Positions 11,344 to 22,299 of a stretch of DNA of 64,000 bases are shown one piece after another. Under the pieces are notes generated by a model that was not told where the DNA came from, did no database searches, and worked only from the letters and a program-made list of their open reading frames with translations. The first letter of the stretch is position 1. Each line of letters opens with the position of its first letter. The translations under genes were made by a program, and so were the position numbers. The DNA is taken from NCBI GenBank assembly GCA_026225945.1, contig JAMJFZ010000239.1, positions 29,858,001 through 29,922,000 of the forward strand, given 5' to 3'. Source of the DNA: Cricetomys ansorgei. Taxonomy: Eukaryota > Chordata > Mammalia > Rodentia > Nesomyidae.

Positions 11344-11425
11344 ACTGGGTGTGGGGGCATCATCTGTAATCCCTGTGTCTTGAAGAGATAGCAAACTCAT
11401 TGCCATCCTGGGTTATACAGAATGT
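11344..11425 (+). mobile_element. B1-like SINE fragment
   Basis: CTGGGTGTGGGGGCATCAT and CTGTAATCCCTGTG match the 5' half of B1. The 3' half is decayed. Confidence 0.6.
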
Positions 11426-11469
11426 AGGAGGCAAACATAGGGTACTTATTAAAACTCCTCTTTCTTTTG

Positions 11470-11672
11470 TTCAATTTTTATATGTTTTGCCTTCATATAC
11501 GTGTGGGCAATAAGTGCATGTCTGGTGCCTGAAGAGTCAAGAAGAGGCTGTCAAGTTCTCTGGAACTGAAGTTACAGACAGTTGTGAGCCTACATGTGGA
11601 TACTAGGAATGGAATCTGTCTTCTGTGAGATCAGCAACTACACCTAACAGCTGAGCCACCTCTCCAGCCCCC
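11470..11672 (-). mobile_element. B3-type SINE
   Basis: Antisense B3: T-rich start, CTCTGGAACTGAAGTTACAG, and GAGCCACCTCTCCAGCCCCC at the tRNA-like end. Confidence 0.88.
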
Positions 11673-11679
11673 AAATTCC

Positions 11680-12360
11680 CCTAGGGCTTGGAAATTGAGA
11701 AATTCAGCTTAACAGCACTGTCATTTTCTTAAGAGGCCTAGAAGATCAGAGCTGTTCATATGACGACTCAACTTAAGGTGGCACACCCTATCCTTGAATG
11801 CAGCGGGGTTGGTCCAGATATCTTGATCAGCACCCTGATTGCTGCCCCAGTACTGTCTGGCAAAGGTTCTCAGGCTCATATCAAGATCAGAGACACGATG
11901 GCCTGTACAGACTCTCTCTGCTATGGTTTGTTCATACCCTGTTGATTCTGATGACAGCTACTCTAAACAATACCCTCATAAGAAAAGCAAATGGAGACTG
12001 GAATGAAGTTGGGAGGGGAGGGCAACCCAATGCAGGATCTGAGCAGCCAGGATCAAGTAAGCATGCCCGATGATACCTGGGTCTGTTAGATTTTATGATA
12101 AATTTCTGAATTAGACAATAAATTCTAAGCTTCCTTGCAAATTGTTATGTTTCACTAAATATGCCAAAATATTGCGTAAAATGGAAAGAAACAGACAAGG
12201 ATAAATAAAAGTGTCCTAATCAGTCAAAAATATGGTCTGAGGTAAAAGGATAATATGGTGAAAGTCAGTGACAATGTTAAAAGGAAAAAAGTAGGAAATT
12301 GAAATATACAGGAAATTAAAGACAACATATGCAATAAAATGTGACTGATTCAGAAGCTCC
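11680..12360. other. Unique DNA, short open frames only
   Basis: Overlapping plus-strand frames of 61 and 91 codons (11760-12073) show no domain or splice context. No call is made. Confidence 0.45.
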
Positions 12361-12365
12361 ATTGT

Positions 12366-12472
12366 TGCCCGGTGTTGTGCTTTATACCCATAATCCCTAG
12401 ATTCAAGAAACTGAGGCAAGAAAACCACAAACTTCAGGCTAGCTTGAACACCATAGTAAGGCTTCACCTCCC
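12366..12472 (+). mobile_element. B1/B4-like SINE, diverged
   Basis: GCCCGGTGTTGTGC, CATAATCCCTAGATTC, GAAACTGAGGCAAG and AGGCTAGCTTGAACACC follow the B1 order. Confidence 0.7.
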
Positions 12473-12639
12473 TAACCCTGCCCTACATCTAGCCCCCCCA
12501 AAAAATGGACGTACAGGAGGAAAAAGCAAAGCTTCCCATACCTGATTGAACCTGTGGCTTAGAGAAGAGCTATGGAAGCTTTTCCAACATAATTTTTAAA
12601 AAGTTTTGGGATCTTTTTGTTTCGTTTGTTTGTTTTTAA

Positions 12640-12850
12640 GTTAGAGGAATAGAGAGATGTCTCTGCTCTTAATGAGGACCCAGTTTCAGTTCGTTCCAAC
12701 CACTCATGTCCAGCAACTGACCACCATTACTTGTAACTCCAAACTCAGGGTATTCAACACATATGGCTTCTGCAAACACAGACACTTATGCATATAACAT
12801 ACATACACACATACACAGAGAGACAGACAGACAGACAGACAAAGAGAGAC
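12640..12850 (+). mobile_element. B2/B3-type SINE with (GACA)n tail
   Basis: AGAGAGATGTCTCTGCTC head, GACCCAGTTTCAGTTC box-B-like segment and CTTGTAACTCCAAACTCAGG, then a CA-rich tail that passes into (GACA)n at about 12817-12842. Confidence 0.7.
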
Positions 12851-13229
12851 AGAATTGAAAAATAACATTCAAAATACTTCTAAAGTTAATAAATATCACT
12901 CTAAAGAGAAGGCTATCCAAAGTCATAGTTGCTTTAGAAAAAGAAACAAATCTGCTAAAATTAATATTTAAGCACCCATGGATTCTTGCACACTCCTAAA
13001 GTCCTAAACAGTCTAATAAAAAGTCATTCACATCTAATGTCAAGTGGACCTCCCCTATATTTCTCTCACAAACCATTGTTTGTGGAATTCTTACATATGT
13101 AATTAATTTTGTTTGTATGATTATTGTGTATGTTTTCCAATCAGCAATCAACTAACGTGACAGGTAAGAGCCCCACCTCCACTGCAGATCCTACTGCAGA
13201 GATTCTCTGTGTTTGAGTTGGAACAATCC

Positions 13230-13490
13230 TTTTTTGAGAATTTCATAGGAGTACTCTATTTACAACATATCTCACTCTCTTTCCTTCCCACAACTCCCTC
13301 TATGCCCTGCCCCCCTCCCCCATCAAACTCATGGCCTCCTGTTCTTTAATTATTATTGTTACATATTTATAAATACAACCTGTAGCTCTTCATCTAGGAG
13401 TCGAACTTCTAGAATGCAGTGATAAATTATACTGGGTTGGGGAACTGGCAGTAGTAGATTCTCCCCTATTGTCCTTGGCCTCATCAGCCA
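13230..13490 (+). mobile_element. Rodent L1-derived fragment (tentative)
   Basis: TTTGAGAATTTCATAGGAGT, the C-rich CACAACTCCCTCTATGCCC, AACTCATGGCCTCC, TTTAATTATTATTGTTACA and CCTGTAGCTCTTCATCTAGG occur in the order of a very common rodent interspersed sequence that I associate with Lx-type L1. A similar but weaker copy lies at 19115-19260. Confidence 0.5.
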
Positions 13491-13685
13491 CTGGTTAAAC
13501 CATAGCACATTGTTATGTTTGAGTGAGCTTAGAAATAAAGATTATTTTGCCACAACATTGACTTCAGATGAGAAGGAACTCCATTTCTTAAGTACAGGGA
13601 AAGTAAAAAATGTAAAAGACAACAGATTATTAAAAGTGCTTTCTTTTCATAGTTAGCTATGTGAGAGAATTTGATCAGTTATTGC

Positions 13686-13693
<8 letters not shown>

Positions 13694-13738
<45 letters not shown>

Positions 13739-13795
13739 GAAAGAGGAAGAAGGAGAAAGAGAGAGAGGGGTGTACACACACACACACACACACAC
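13694..13795. repeat. (TG)n, purine tract, (CA)n
   Basis: (TG)21 or so, a GAAGAAGGAGAAAGAGAG block, then about 22 bp of (CA)n. The TG and CA blocks are inverted copies around a 38-bp spacer and could fold as a hairpin. Confidence 0.95.
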
Positions 13796-13922
13796 CGATG
13801 AGCTTAGTGGCTTATGCCTTTCATCTCAGCATTTTAGAGGCAGTGGCAGTTCAACTGGAAGTTCAAATCCAACCTGAGCTACATAGTGATAAAGTGAAAA
13901 CTGGTCTTGGAAAAAAAAAAAA
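13796..13922 (+). mobile_element. B1-like SINE, diverged
   Basis: GCTTAGTGGCTTATGCC, CATCTCAGCATTTTAGAGG, GAGCTACATAGTG and a terminal A run. Confidence 0.75.
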
Positions 13923-14096
13923 CCCACAAGGCAAACAGTAATGTAATTGTAATACTGGATTGTGACAGTGTGACAGTACATGGAGTGTTTGTTCAGTCAC
14001 TCAGTTACACCCACATTCATTGGGGCAATTTAATTGTCAGTGATAAATACGCATGTGATAGCAGATACCACGCTCTAACTGTTTCTCCTTTCAGTT

Positions 14097-14256
14097 ATGG
14101 GAAAGGGAGAAAATAATGCATGAGGAAAGATAGAGGGAAAGAAAGCAAGGTGAGAAGGAGAGGAACGGGAGGAGGGAAGGAGAAGAGGCAGAAGGGAGGG
14201 AAGAGGGGAGGAAGGGGAGGAAAAGGAAAGAATGCAAGTAAAGAAAGGAAAAAGAG
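14097..14256 (+). repeat. Polypurine (GA-rich) tract
   Basis: About 160 bp of almost pure A/G on the plus strand, with GGAAGGAGAAGAGG-type units. It could form triplex DNA. The Ser/Pro/Leu-rich open frames on the opposite strand are artefacts. Confidence 0.93.
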
Positions 14257-14405
14257 ACACAATGAAAAGTTTTATCTTGGGTCATAAATACTGACCTTTG
14301 GAACAGTTTAAGCCACAAACACACAGAAAGTAAATAAATTCAGTAAGACATGTGCCAAAATGCTAGGGGTGAAAAATCTGTTTTTCTGAAATACACAGAA
14401 CAAAT

Positions 14406-14475
14406 CAGGATTGAGCACTAGGCAAGCACTATGTCCCGCAGACACCCTGGCTTTGATCCCTAGCACCTTTCTGCT
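14406..14475 (+). mobile_element. ID-like SINE fragment
   Basis: GAGCACTAGGCAAGCACTAT and GGCTTTGATCCCTAGCACC match the right part of a BC1/ID-type tRNA-Ala-derived SINE. Confidence 0.55.
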
Positions 14476-14479
14476 CCAA

Positions 14480-15224
14480 AGGGATGAGAACAGAGTGTGC
14501 CACAGCAGACTATCTTCACATGACATAATTATATTTTAAAATAGAAATTTAAAAAAAAATAAGAAGTATAAAACAAAAGTGATTTCAGTTGCACATATAG
14601 TTTCCTTGGATTGAAAACGTGTGTAGTTCTGAGTGGCCTCCTAAAGAGCCCCGCATGTGAGAAATGCATTATCATGTGGGGACATAGAGGTGTTCAAAGG
14701 GAAGGGCCTGAAAAGCCAGCCCTTCTACTGTCCCTTGAAATCGCCCTCTGTCTTACTGCTTCCAGTGACTTCTGTGTAAAATCATGTTATCTCCATTCCT
14801 CCTCTACAACTTCATCCCCATCTTCCTTGTTCCCATGAGCCTGAATCCCTCAAGTGTCACTCTGCATCTTGCTGTTGATCTTTTACCTTGAGACCTCAGA
14901 TGTTTACCATTGTCCGTATCATTTTGAAGACGAACTCAAATATTTATCGCAGAAATTACTCTACCGCAAAACATAACTGTACACCTCCGTTGTTGAGTAC
15001 ATGATTCTTTCCCTTGGAGTACCTTTCTTCACACATTCTTCCACAGGTGCAGGCTAAAAATAAAAAAAATACTAATCTCCTTCCTTTTGGGTTAATAAGA
15101 TCGTACAGGGCTGTATGGGGGAATGGCTGGATTAGAGGCTGTGGTGTGGAGCAGTACAACCTATGTTTTCCGGGGTACAAGAGATAGTTTGGAAATGATA
15201 GCAATTGTTCATTAAGTGTCAAAT
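14480..15224. other. Unique DNA
   Basis: Nothing recognised beyond short open frames. Confidence 0.45.
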
Positions 15225-15225
15225 A

Positions 15226-15363
15226 AGGAGACCAGAAGTGGCTGTTGCATCTCTCGGAACTAGATTTATAGATGGCTGTGAGCTGCCATAAGGGTGCTAG
15301 GAATCAAACCTGGTTCCACTGGGACAGCAATTCTCTTAACTGCTGATCCATCTCTCGAGCCCT
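15226..15363 (-). mobile_element. B3-type SINE, truncated
   Basis: Antisense GAACTAGATTTATAGATGG, GGTGCTAGGAATCAAACCTG and AACTGCTGATCCATCTCTCG. Confidence 0.85.
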
Positions 15364-15365
15364 AA

Positions 15366-16500
15366 ATACTTACTTTATAATGACATAATTTTGATTAAAA
15401 AATTAACAACTACAACATGAAAACCATGCATTATAGGGACTTATAAGGCAGATTTTCAGATTTATGCATGAAAGAGCACTGACGGATACACTACTTCTCA
15501 TGAGCACCATGTTGGTCAGGTTAACTAGCAATTTTTATTTTTTTTGCACTGTATTGAAAAATACATAGTTGAGCACGCAATAGTTTCAAACTATTGGTTA
15601 AATCTTACCAGTAATTACTCCCAAATACATATTCATGGAGGTCTTGAAAGGACATTCATATCTCTATGTTTAAATCCTACAGATAATGTGGGTGTGTAGA
15701 ATTGTGTAATTTTATCAAGCTATATGCCTATGGCTTTTCTGTATCTATATTATACTCAATAAAGAGTTTAAATACTAATCTATTTTGAGACTATATTTTA
15801 AAGAAATACCGCAATTTCTAGCAAGTAAGGGCCATCCATATGAAACATTTCTATTAATGCTTTCCCATTGTGTGGCCAATATCATTACTGGCAGATTCCA
15901 CAGAAATGTCTGTTACTTACCTATTGCTCACTACTGATCTCCAAAATATTGGAATAGTCAGTTTAGTATATACCTAAAAATATTTTGAATGTATGGCTAG
16001 GGAAAGAAGAAAACTACTTAAATAATACAAATATTTTTCAGAAGAATTCTATGAATGACAGTATTGCAATTCCTGATTCTATAATGTTGAGTTTATGCAT
16101 GGCGGACAAACATCAGGGAGCAGAAATGCAGTCATACTGACTCAAGGATCTGACTATCCCTTTGTAGCATCTACACGGAGCTATAACTCAGAAGAAACCT
16201 TATGATGATATCAAAATTATCAAATTTCAGGGCAAATATTTGAATCATACACACATATTACAACTCTGCTTACATTAACATATGAAACATCAATCAACTG
16301 AAATTTACATGATAACGTAGGAAAACCATCAAATCACATGACTGGTTGTCAACAGGGAGTAACAGCTGTTACCAGGGGATATTGAATAATACAGAGATAT
16401 TTTTGACAACTGGTGGAGGATATCCGGCTGCACATGAGACTATGTATACAAGGTGTCCTTATGGAGGATAAAGGTTGATATCTGGTGTTTTCCTTAAGCC
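15366..16500. other. Unique A+T-rich DNA
   Basis: Nothing recognised. Confidence 0.5.
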
Positions 16501-16514
16501 CTACTTTTTCTTAC

Positions 16515-16710
16515 ACTACGTTTTCTGAGGCCGTATCCTCACTGAGTATGGCATGCCAGTGAGGCTGTGTGGGGTCTTCCTGTGTTTATTACATTGCCTC
16601 CCATTACAGACAAGCTACCCTGCCTTTTATGTTGTAGTTGAGATCTGAACTCAGGTCTTCAAACTTCCAAGGCTGCCCATGACTTACCAAAGCTATCCTC
16701 AACCCCTACA
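16515..16710 (-). mobile_element. Composite B4-type SINE, diverged
   Basis: CATGCCAGTGAGGCTGTG, CTCCCATTACAGACAAGC and GATCTGAACTCAGGTCTTC run in the order of antisense B1-derived then tRNA-derived halves. Confidence 0.5.
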
Positions 16711-17057
16711 ATGGATTCTTGATACAAAAATTTTCATCTAAAATATATTTCCTGTGTTTTCATATATTCACAGATGCCTGAAATTGCTGTGGTTGACCAA
16801 GTGATCTACAATAAGACTGAAAAGGAAACTTGCAAGTAAACAATGATACCGACTTAGTGCTATAGATGAAAGTATAAATTTATTTCTGGTAGGAACTTAC
16901 AACAGCCCAAACTGCTAGGACTAATTGTTCTCTAAGTTGGAGCAATTACTGCTATTAGTTAATGATTATAGTAAACATCACCCATCTAATCACTCACTAT
17001 TATTATTTATACATACTGTATGTAAGCTTTAATGTTAAATTTTGTTGGTACTTCTAA

Positions 17058-17284
17058 AGATTTTTTAAAATTTTCTACTTTTTATGTATATGTGTGTTTC
17101 TGTGCTTGACTTTATGTGTGCCACATGTGTGCAGGAACTCAAGGAGGCCAGAAGAGGGACATGGATCTCCTAGAACTGAAATTATAGGCAGTTTAGAGCT
17201 GCCATGTGGGTGCTAGGAACTGAATCCAGGTCTTCCACAAGAGTAGTAGGCTCTCTTAACTATTAAATCCTCTCTCCAGACTCC
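17058..17284 (-). mobile_element. B2/B3-type SINE
   Basis: Antisense copy: TATGTATATGTGTG-rich start, GAGGCCAGAAGAGGGACATG, GGTGCTAGGAACTGAATCC and AAATCCTCTCTCCAGACTCC at the tRNA-like end. Confidence 0.9.
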
Positions 17285-17454
17285 ATAGTTTTAAATATAC
17301 TCTACTTGTTCTATATTTCAAAATACCTACTTCCTTCAGTATTCATTTTTAAATTAATATTGTCAGAGTAGTATGGCACTGGAATGTCACAGTGTCATCC
17401 TGCTCACGTTTTTCTTTTTTAATTTTTAATTTTAGTTTTCTGCCTTGTAATTCT

Positions 17455-17515
17455 GAACTTAGGGCCTCATGCATTCTGGCAACTTCCCTACCACTGGACT
17501 ACATGTCAACTCCCA
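17455..17515 (-). mobile_element. ID-like SINE fragment
   Basis: Antisense CTTAGGGCCTCATGCATTC and CCTACCACTGGACTACATG resemble the ID tRNA-Ala-like region. Confidence 0.6.
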
Positions 17516-17561
17516 CTGGCATTCTGTTATTGCTTAGCTAGGGAACTTAACCTAAAAACTC

Positions 17562-17610
<49 letters not shown>

Positions 17611-17705
17611 CGTATATGATATATATATACACATATATGTGTATATATATGTATGTATATATATACACTTATATGTACATATACATTCGTACATATATAT
17701 GTATT
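17562..17705. repeat. (AT)n / (TG)n / imperfect TATATG repeat
   Basis: Short AT run, then (TG)n at about 17576-17607, then about 100 bp of imperfect TATATACACATATATG palindromic sequence. Cruciform-prone. Confidence 0.93.
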
Positions 17706-17840
17706 TCCCTATAATGCTATCTAGGGAAGCTTAAATATTTCTTCAAGAAGCTCATTTTGCTCTGTTAATCTCATTTCTCTTTTGAACAATGATTTTACTC
17801 TATATTAATGCATTAACCTTCAATTAAGAGTATCTACAGA

Positions 17841-17955
17841 TAAGGCTGAGTATGATGTTGCAAGCCTGTAATCCGAAGCACACAGGAAGCTGAGATATGA
17901 GGATCATGAGTTCTAGGCTCACCTTGGTTGCAGAGCAATATTACACCTCAAATAA
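17841..17955 (+). mobile_element. B1/B4-like SINE, diverged
   Basis: GGCTGAGTATGATGTTGCAA, GCCTGTAATCCGAAGCAC and GAGTTCTAGGCTCACCTTGG match the diverged B1 order. Confidence 0.7.
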
Positions 17956-18009
17956 TAAAAACAAAATTAAAATCCAATTCAGTTGCAATATTTTTAAATT
18001 AAATTAAAG

Positions 18010-18082
18010 CTGGAAACAAGGAATACAGCTGAGTGGCAGAGCAGCCACCTAGAACATGAGGTTGATCCCAGTATTGAAAACA
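18010..18082 (+). mobile_element. ID SINE
   Basis: GGAATACAGCTGAGTGGCAG and TGAGGTTGATCCCAGTATTG cover the A and B box regions of an ID element. The A-rich tail is short. Confidence 0.75.
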
Positions 18083-18089
18083 AAATTTT

Positions 18090-20170
18090 TCCCGCTTCCC
18101 CAACATACTCTCCAGTGATAAGAGCACAGAAATAGAGAATATGACAAAAGTAGGTCAGAATATCAGTAGAATATTTGTATAGAGAAGTAGATTGTAATTT
18201 ACGATTTCTAAATATGAAAAAATATATATACTATATAGTCACATAAACAGACATATATAGAATACAGGATTTTTCTATACTTATACAATTTTCTATACTT
18301 ACACAAATTTTCAGCTCAAATAAAATCAAAGTGTCTATTTATTTAATATTTTATTTTATTTATTTCTTAACCAGAACCAATTGTTATCCTACATTAACAC
18401 ATAAAGATGCTCCCCCACACTTTAGGTACTGCATAAAAGCTTTTTATGTTTCTTGCCAAACAGCAAAAAAAAAAAACTCTGATTAACTGGTTCCCACCTA
18501 AGTTAGGAGTTTCTGTTTTTGTATTTGTATCACAAAATTTACCAGAAGATAACCCATAATCCCTACAGGCGACTTCTTCTTGGTACTCTAAGTGCAAAGA
18601 AGAAAAACCAGAATAGGACGTAAACGTAAAAATAGAATCAGGACATAAACAGCGCATCCAGAAAATATTTCGTGGTTGTAATGAAGTGCCACCGAGACTG
18701 TTCCAACACCAGCTTTATTAGGCTGTGACTTAGAAAGGAGGTCAAAGGGAATGAGATTGTAGCAATCAAGTCGCATGCTTCCTTGTAGGAATTAAAAGGA
18801 ATGAGAATGAGGTCGTTTGTTAATTATTTTCTGATTAGGTTACCTATTTCACCCCATGTGCATTTAAATATTAATCAGAGATTCACTTTAGTTCAGGATT
18901 ATTCAAAAGGATGAAATGAGGGAAGAGTTCAAGCACTAGATAAACAACTACTTATGATGAGGGAGCAGGGTTCCTGCTTGTGAGACCTACTTACTGCAGC
19001 CTCCTGGAGCGGGGAGTATACTTGGTTTTTATTATCTTTCAAGACGGAATTATATTTTTTTTTATCAAATTACGTTGTTAGATGCACTTTCCAATCCAGA
19101 TTTTTAAATGTCTATTTCGTTATTATTTTTTGAGAGTTTCCTGATTGTGAATTGTCTTAACAATTTTCACCGTAGGCTCTTCTCCACACCAACTCCTCCT
19201 GTGCCTCCCTCTAGTCCCTCTCAAGTTTATGACCTATTCTTCTTTCATCATTATTCAAACCCAGATTCTTAAAAGTCACCACATCTTCAAGGTTTGACAC
19301 TACAATTATTTATCTTGTGGGCTATAATTTATACTATACTAGAAGATTGCTATGCTGTTTTAGGAAAAGCATCTATAATTATCTCAATGTATACATAGTA
19401 CACACACACACACGTATATCTTAAAATACTTATATAATCCTTTTAATTACATACAGAGTTATTTAAATGCAAAACACATAGTTTCTTCAAGAGAAGAATA
19501 ATCACTAAACTAACCAATTTTAAGGTTTTCTTTTTGCCTTCAAGTAAATTCTTAGGGACAGCTTTTTCTAGTAAAAATCTAATTAAGATGTGCTTTGTTA
19601 TTTATTACAAACAGACTGTCAAGGGTCATTCCACTTCAATCACTGAATGGTAAGCAAAGTTAATTATTCAGAGTTTGTGTTTCTACAAAGCATTTAAACT
19701 CTTACTAGACAGTTAAATGAATCCATCACATTCTTCCTCAACATCAAGAAAAATCTTCTACTTCTGTCTCACTACCAGGTAGTATTTTTCAGCTCTCAAG
19801 AGATTTGCAATATGGCTGCCTCTATCATTTCCTAAGGTCAGAGCAGTGAAAATGAGACTTTAAAAACTGAAAAGCAAAGTAGTGGTTTTCAACCTTGTGC
19901 TATTGTGTTTCTTTTCCATTTTAATAAATGAATGAAACTTCGAAACATCCTGGCATTGAGATCTCTACGTTTCTAACCTCTGTACCATTCATCTTTTGTT
20001 GGAAAATGTTGAAGAATGAGGTAGGAAACTTCTAACTGATGGGAGACAACAGACACCTCCAGGCGCATTTGCAGATTCCAAAGGTGTACCTGGAGCACGG
20101 AAAGCATAGTGCAAAGGAATCAGAGAGACCAGCCAGTTAGGAGCTTGGAGACATCCCAAAGGAACGTTGC
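18090..20170. other. Mostly unique DNA with one possible L1-like patch
   Basis: The patch at 19115-19260 (TTTGAGAGTTTCCTGATTG, then CTCTTCTCCACACCAACTCC) resembles the fragment at 13230-13490. An 87-codon minus-strand frame at 18394-18657 has no recognisable product. Confidence 0.4.
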
Positions 20171-20171
20171 A

Positions 20172-20265
20172 GCTTGAGATTGAGGAAATGAAGAGGTGAA
20201 AGGACTTGTCAAAAGTCCACCACCAAGTTAGCAGAAGCAGCGGGTTTACAAATCAGTAACTATCT
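20172..20265 (-). mobile_element. MIR SINE, old
   Basis: GAGGAAATGAAGAGGTGAAA, GGACTTGTCAAAAGTCCACC and AGTTAGCAGAAGCAG match the antisense MIR core (GAGGAAACTGAGGCACAGAG, CTTGCCCAAGGTCACACAGC). Confidence 0.55.
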
Positions 20266-20879
20266 CAAGTATATTTAGCTGGTAAAGATAGTGCCTGTCT
20301 TCAAAACCTGATTACACAATGTCAACGAAGGAGAGTGAAACTCTCTCAAAACTCAAATAAACTAGCTATAAACGTTTTCAAAAAAGAAATTTCTCTCGGC
20401 GGCAGTAAAAGAAGAAAAAAAGTGTGTTGAAAGTTGAATACAATCCAGATTTTGGCAAAAATCCCGATAATCACCTACATTATTGGATAGAACTAAATAA
20501 TCCCAACGTCCATTCTGTAACATTAGTATGCCCCAACATAAATTATAAAATCGTGCCGATGAGAGGCTCAAGCTAGTTTTCATACTTTCAGAAATAACTA
20601 TAAGACCCGAGGGTTGCTTAGTTATAAGAAATGAGATACGAGATATTTGAAAACTCTGGAACCAACAGAAAACTAGAATATCTTTCTAAAAAAGACCCCA
20701 AAGGCTAAACTTCATATAAGTATGTCTGTGGGGCCATGATTCAAAGCTGCCACATTTAGACTGATTCTCCTGGTAGGCTCCTAATAGTGACTAGACTCAC
20801 TCCTTTTAAGGCCTTCTACTCTTCTGTCCAGATAAATCTGCCTGGAAATAAGTGGGAATCAATTCTATTTACCGTTTCC

Positions 20880-21930
20880 ACTAATATGGTTGGTTGAGAA
20901 AATCCCCACCCCGGTTGGACCTGTTGTACTTATCCTCAGGGTCAACCTACCCTGCCCCTATTTTTTACTCCAGTTTTCAGTACATACCCCTTGACTCCTT
21001 CTATGAGTCTCAAGCCCCAGGGGATCTCCATGACATCATGAGACATCTGGAACACACTAATTGGCTGTGTTTAATTCTGTCTTCTATCACATTCTCAAGA
21101 CATCACTAGTCCAAGCTTTGGCATTTCTTCTTGTAGCAAAACCAAAGCAATAGAGTGATTGCACCACCACTCCTATCTCCCCAATCCCTGCGTGACCCAT
21201 GGCCCTTTCAAATTTACTCTAATCTTTCAATCCAATGTATAATTTTGCAGCAATTGGTAGTTGTGTACAAGGCAGGTGTTGTCCTGACAATGATAATTAC
21301 TAAGATCTACCTACCCAGTGGATCTTATTTAAGGGGAAAAATGCCTTCAGCAGACATGATTCCTACACCTAACTGTGTACAAAGAGTTCCTCAAATTGAG
21401 GAAGCCCCCTTGACTCCTTCAGGCCAAGTTCCAGGTTTTGTTTTATTTTCTCTTGACTCAGTACTTACTTTGTCTGAGTTCTTCGAGAAAGCATTCCATT
21501 ATACCTCTCAGTACCCCTATCGGATGGGCTTAAGTCTACCATTTTATCAAGTCTGTTTCTAATTACTCTAATCTGGCTTGAGATTTCCACTGTCATCACT
21601 AAGAAAAGCCCATCCCTTAGGACACAGGACTCTACTTGGAGTTTCTATGAACATCACCTCTGTCAAAATAAGGTGAAGACTGAATTAATTTTGGCAGGAA
21701 TTCATCTTCTTGTACTTCTGACCGTCTCCTAGAATAAGTTCATCCATCATGAAGTCGCCTCATACAACCCCACAAAAATATGACCCCTTTGGTTTCCTCC
21801 ACTACTGAGGCCATATGTGATGAGAAACACCTCCCTCGAATCACCAGCTAATAGCATATTAAACAATCAGTCAGCTTTATATTACCACTTAGCAGAGCAA
21901 ACTACAGTCTTTGTTCTTATTAACAAAACT
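20880..21930. other. Unclassified pyrimidine-biased segment with a 135-codon open frame
   Basis: The frame at 21155-21562 on plus is one of the two longest non-repetitive frames in the window. Its product has no motif I recognise, there is no Kozak or splice context, and CT-rich composition favours open frames. The segment may be an old unlisted repeat; I found neither terminal repeats nor target-site duplications. Confidence 0.35.
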
Positions 21931-21935
21931 TTTTA

Positions 21936-22068
21936 GGATGGGTTTGGTAGCATACACCTATAATCCCAGCACTCTGGAGGTAGAGGCAAGAAGTTCTCTG
22001 TGAGTTTGAGGCTAGTCTGTTTTAGATAAGAATACTAAGCTAGCTAAGGCTACCTTGTTTCAAAGCTA
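21936..22068 (+). mobile_element. B1 SINE
   Basis: GGATGGGTTTGGTAGCATAC, CTATAATCCCAGCACTCTGG and TCTGTGAGTTTGAGGC. The 3' third is rearranged. Confidence 0.88.
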
Positions 22069-22214
22069 AAACATAAACAAAAAATACTTTTGCTCATGTG
22101 AACAGTTTGTGAACAATACAGACTGATTTTCATATTTAAAATCCAAGGTGTAACCTCCAGAAACAGCCAGGGACATGATCCCAGTTATATTTTGTCTGCT
22201 AGAGCTTTAAACTT

Positions 22215-22250
22215 TTGTGTGTGTGTGTGTATGTGTGTATGTGTGTGTGT

Positions 22251-22298
<48 letters not shown>
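22215..22298. repeat. (TG)n with TATG interruptions
   Basis: About 84 bp of TG with three TATG interruptions in its first half and about 43 bp of pure TG at the end. Confidence 0.97.

Positions 22299-22299
<1 letters not shown>

Noticed and set aside
21155..21562. 135-codon plus-strand open frame
   Set aside because: Not called as a gene: no recognisable domain, pyrimidine-biased composition and no promoter or splice context. Kept only as part of an unassigned-region finding.
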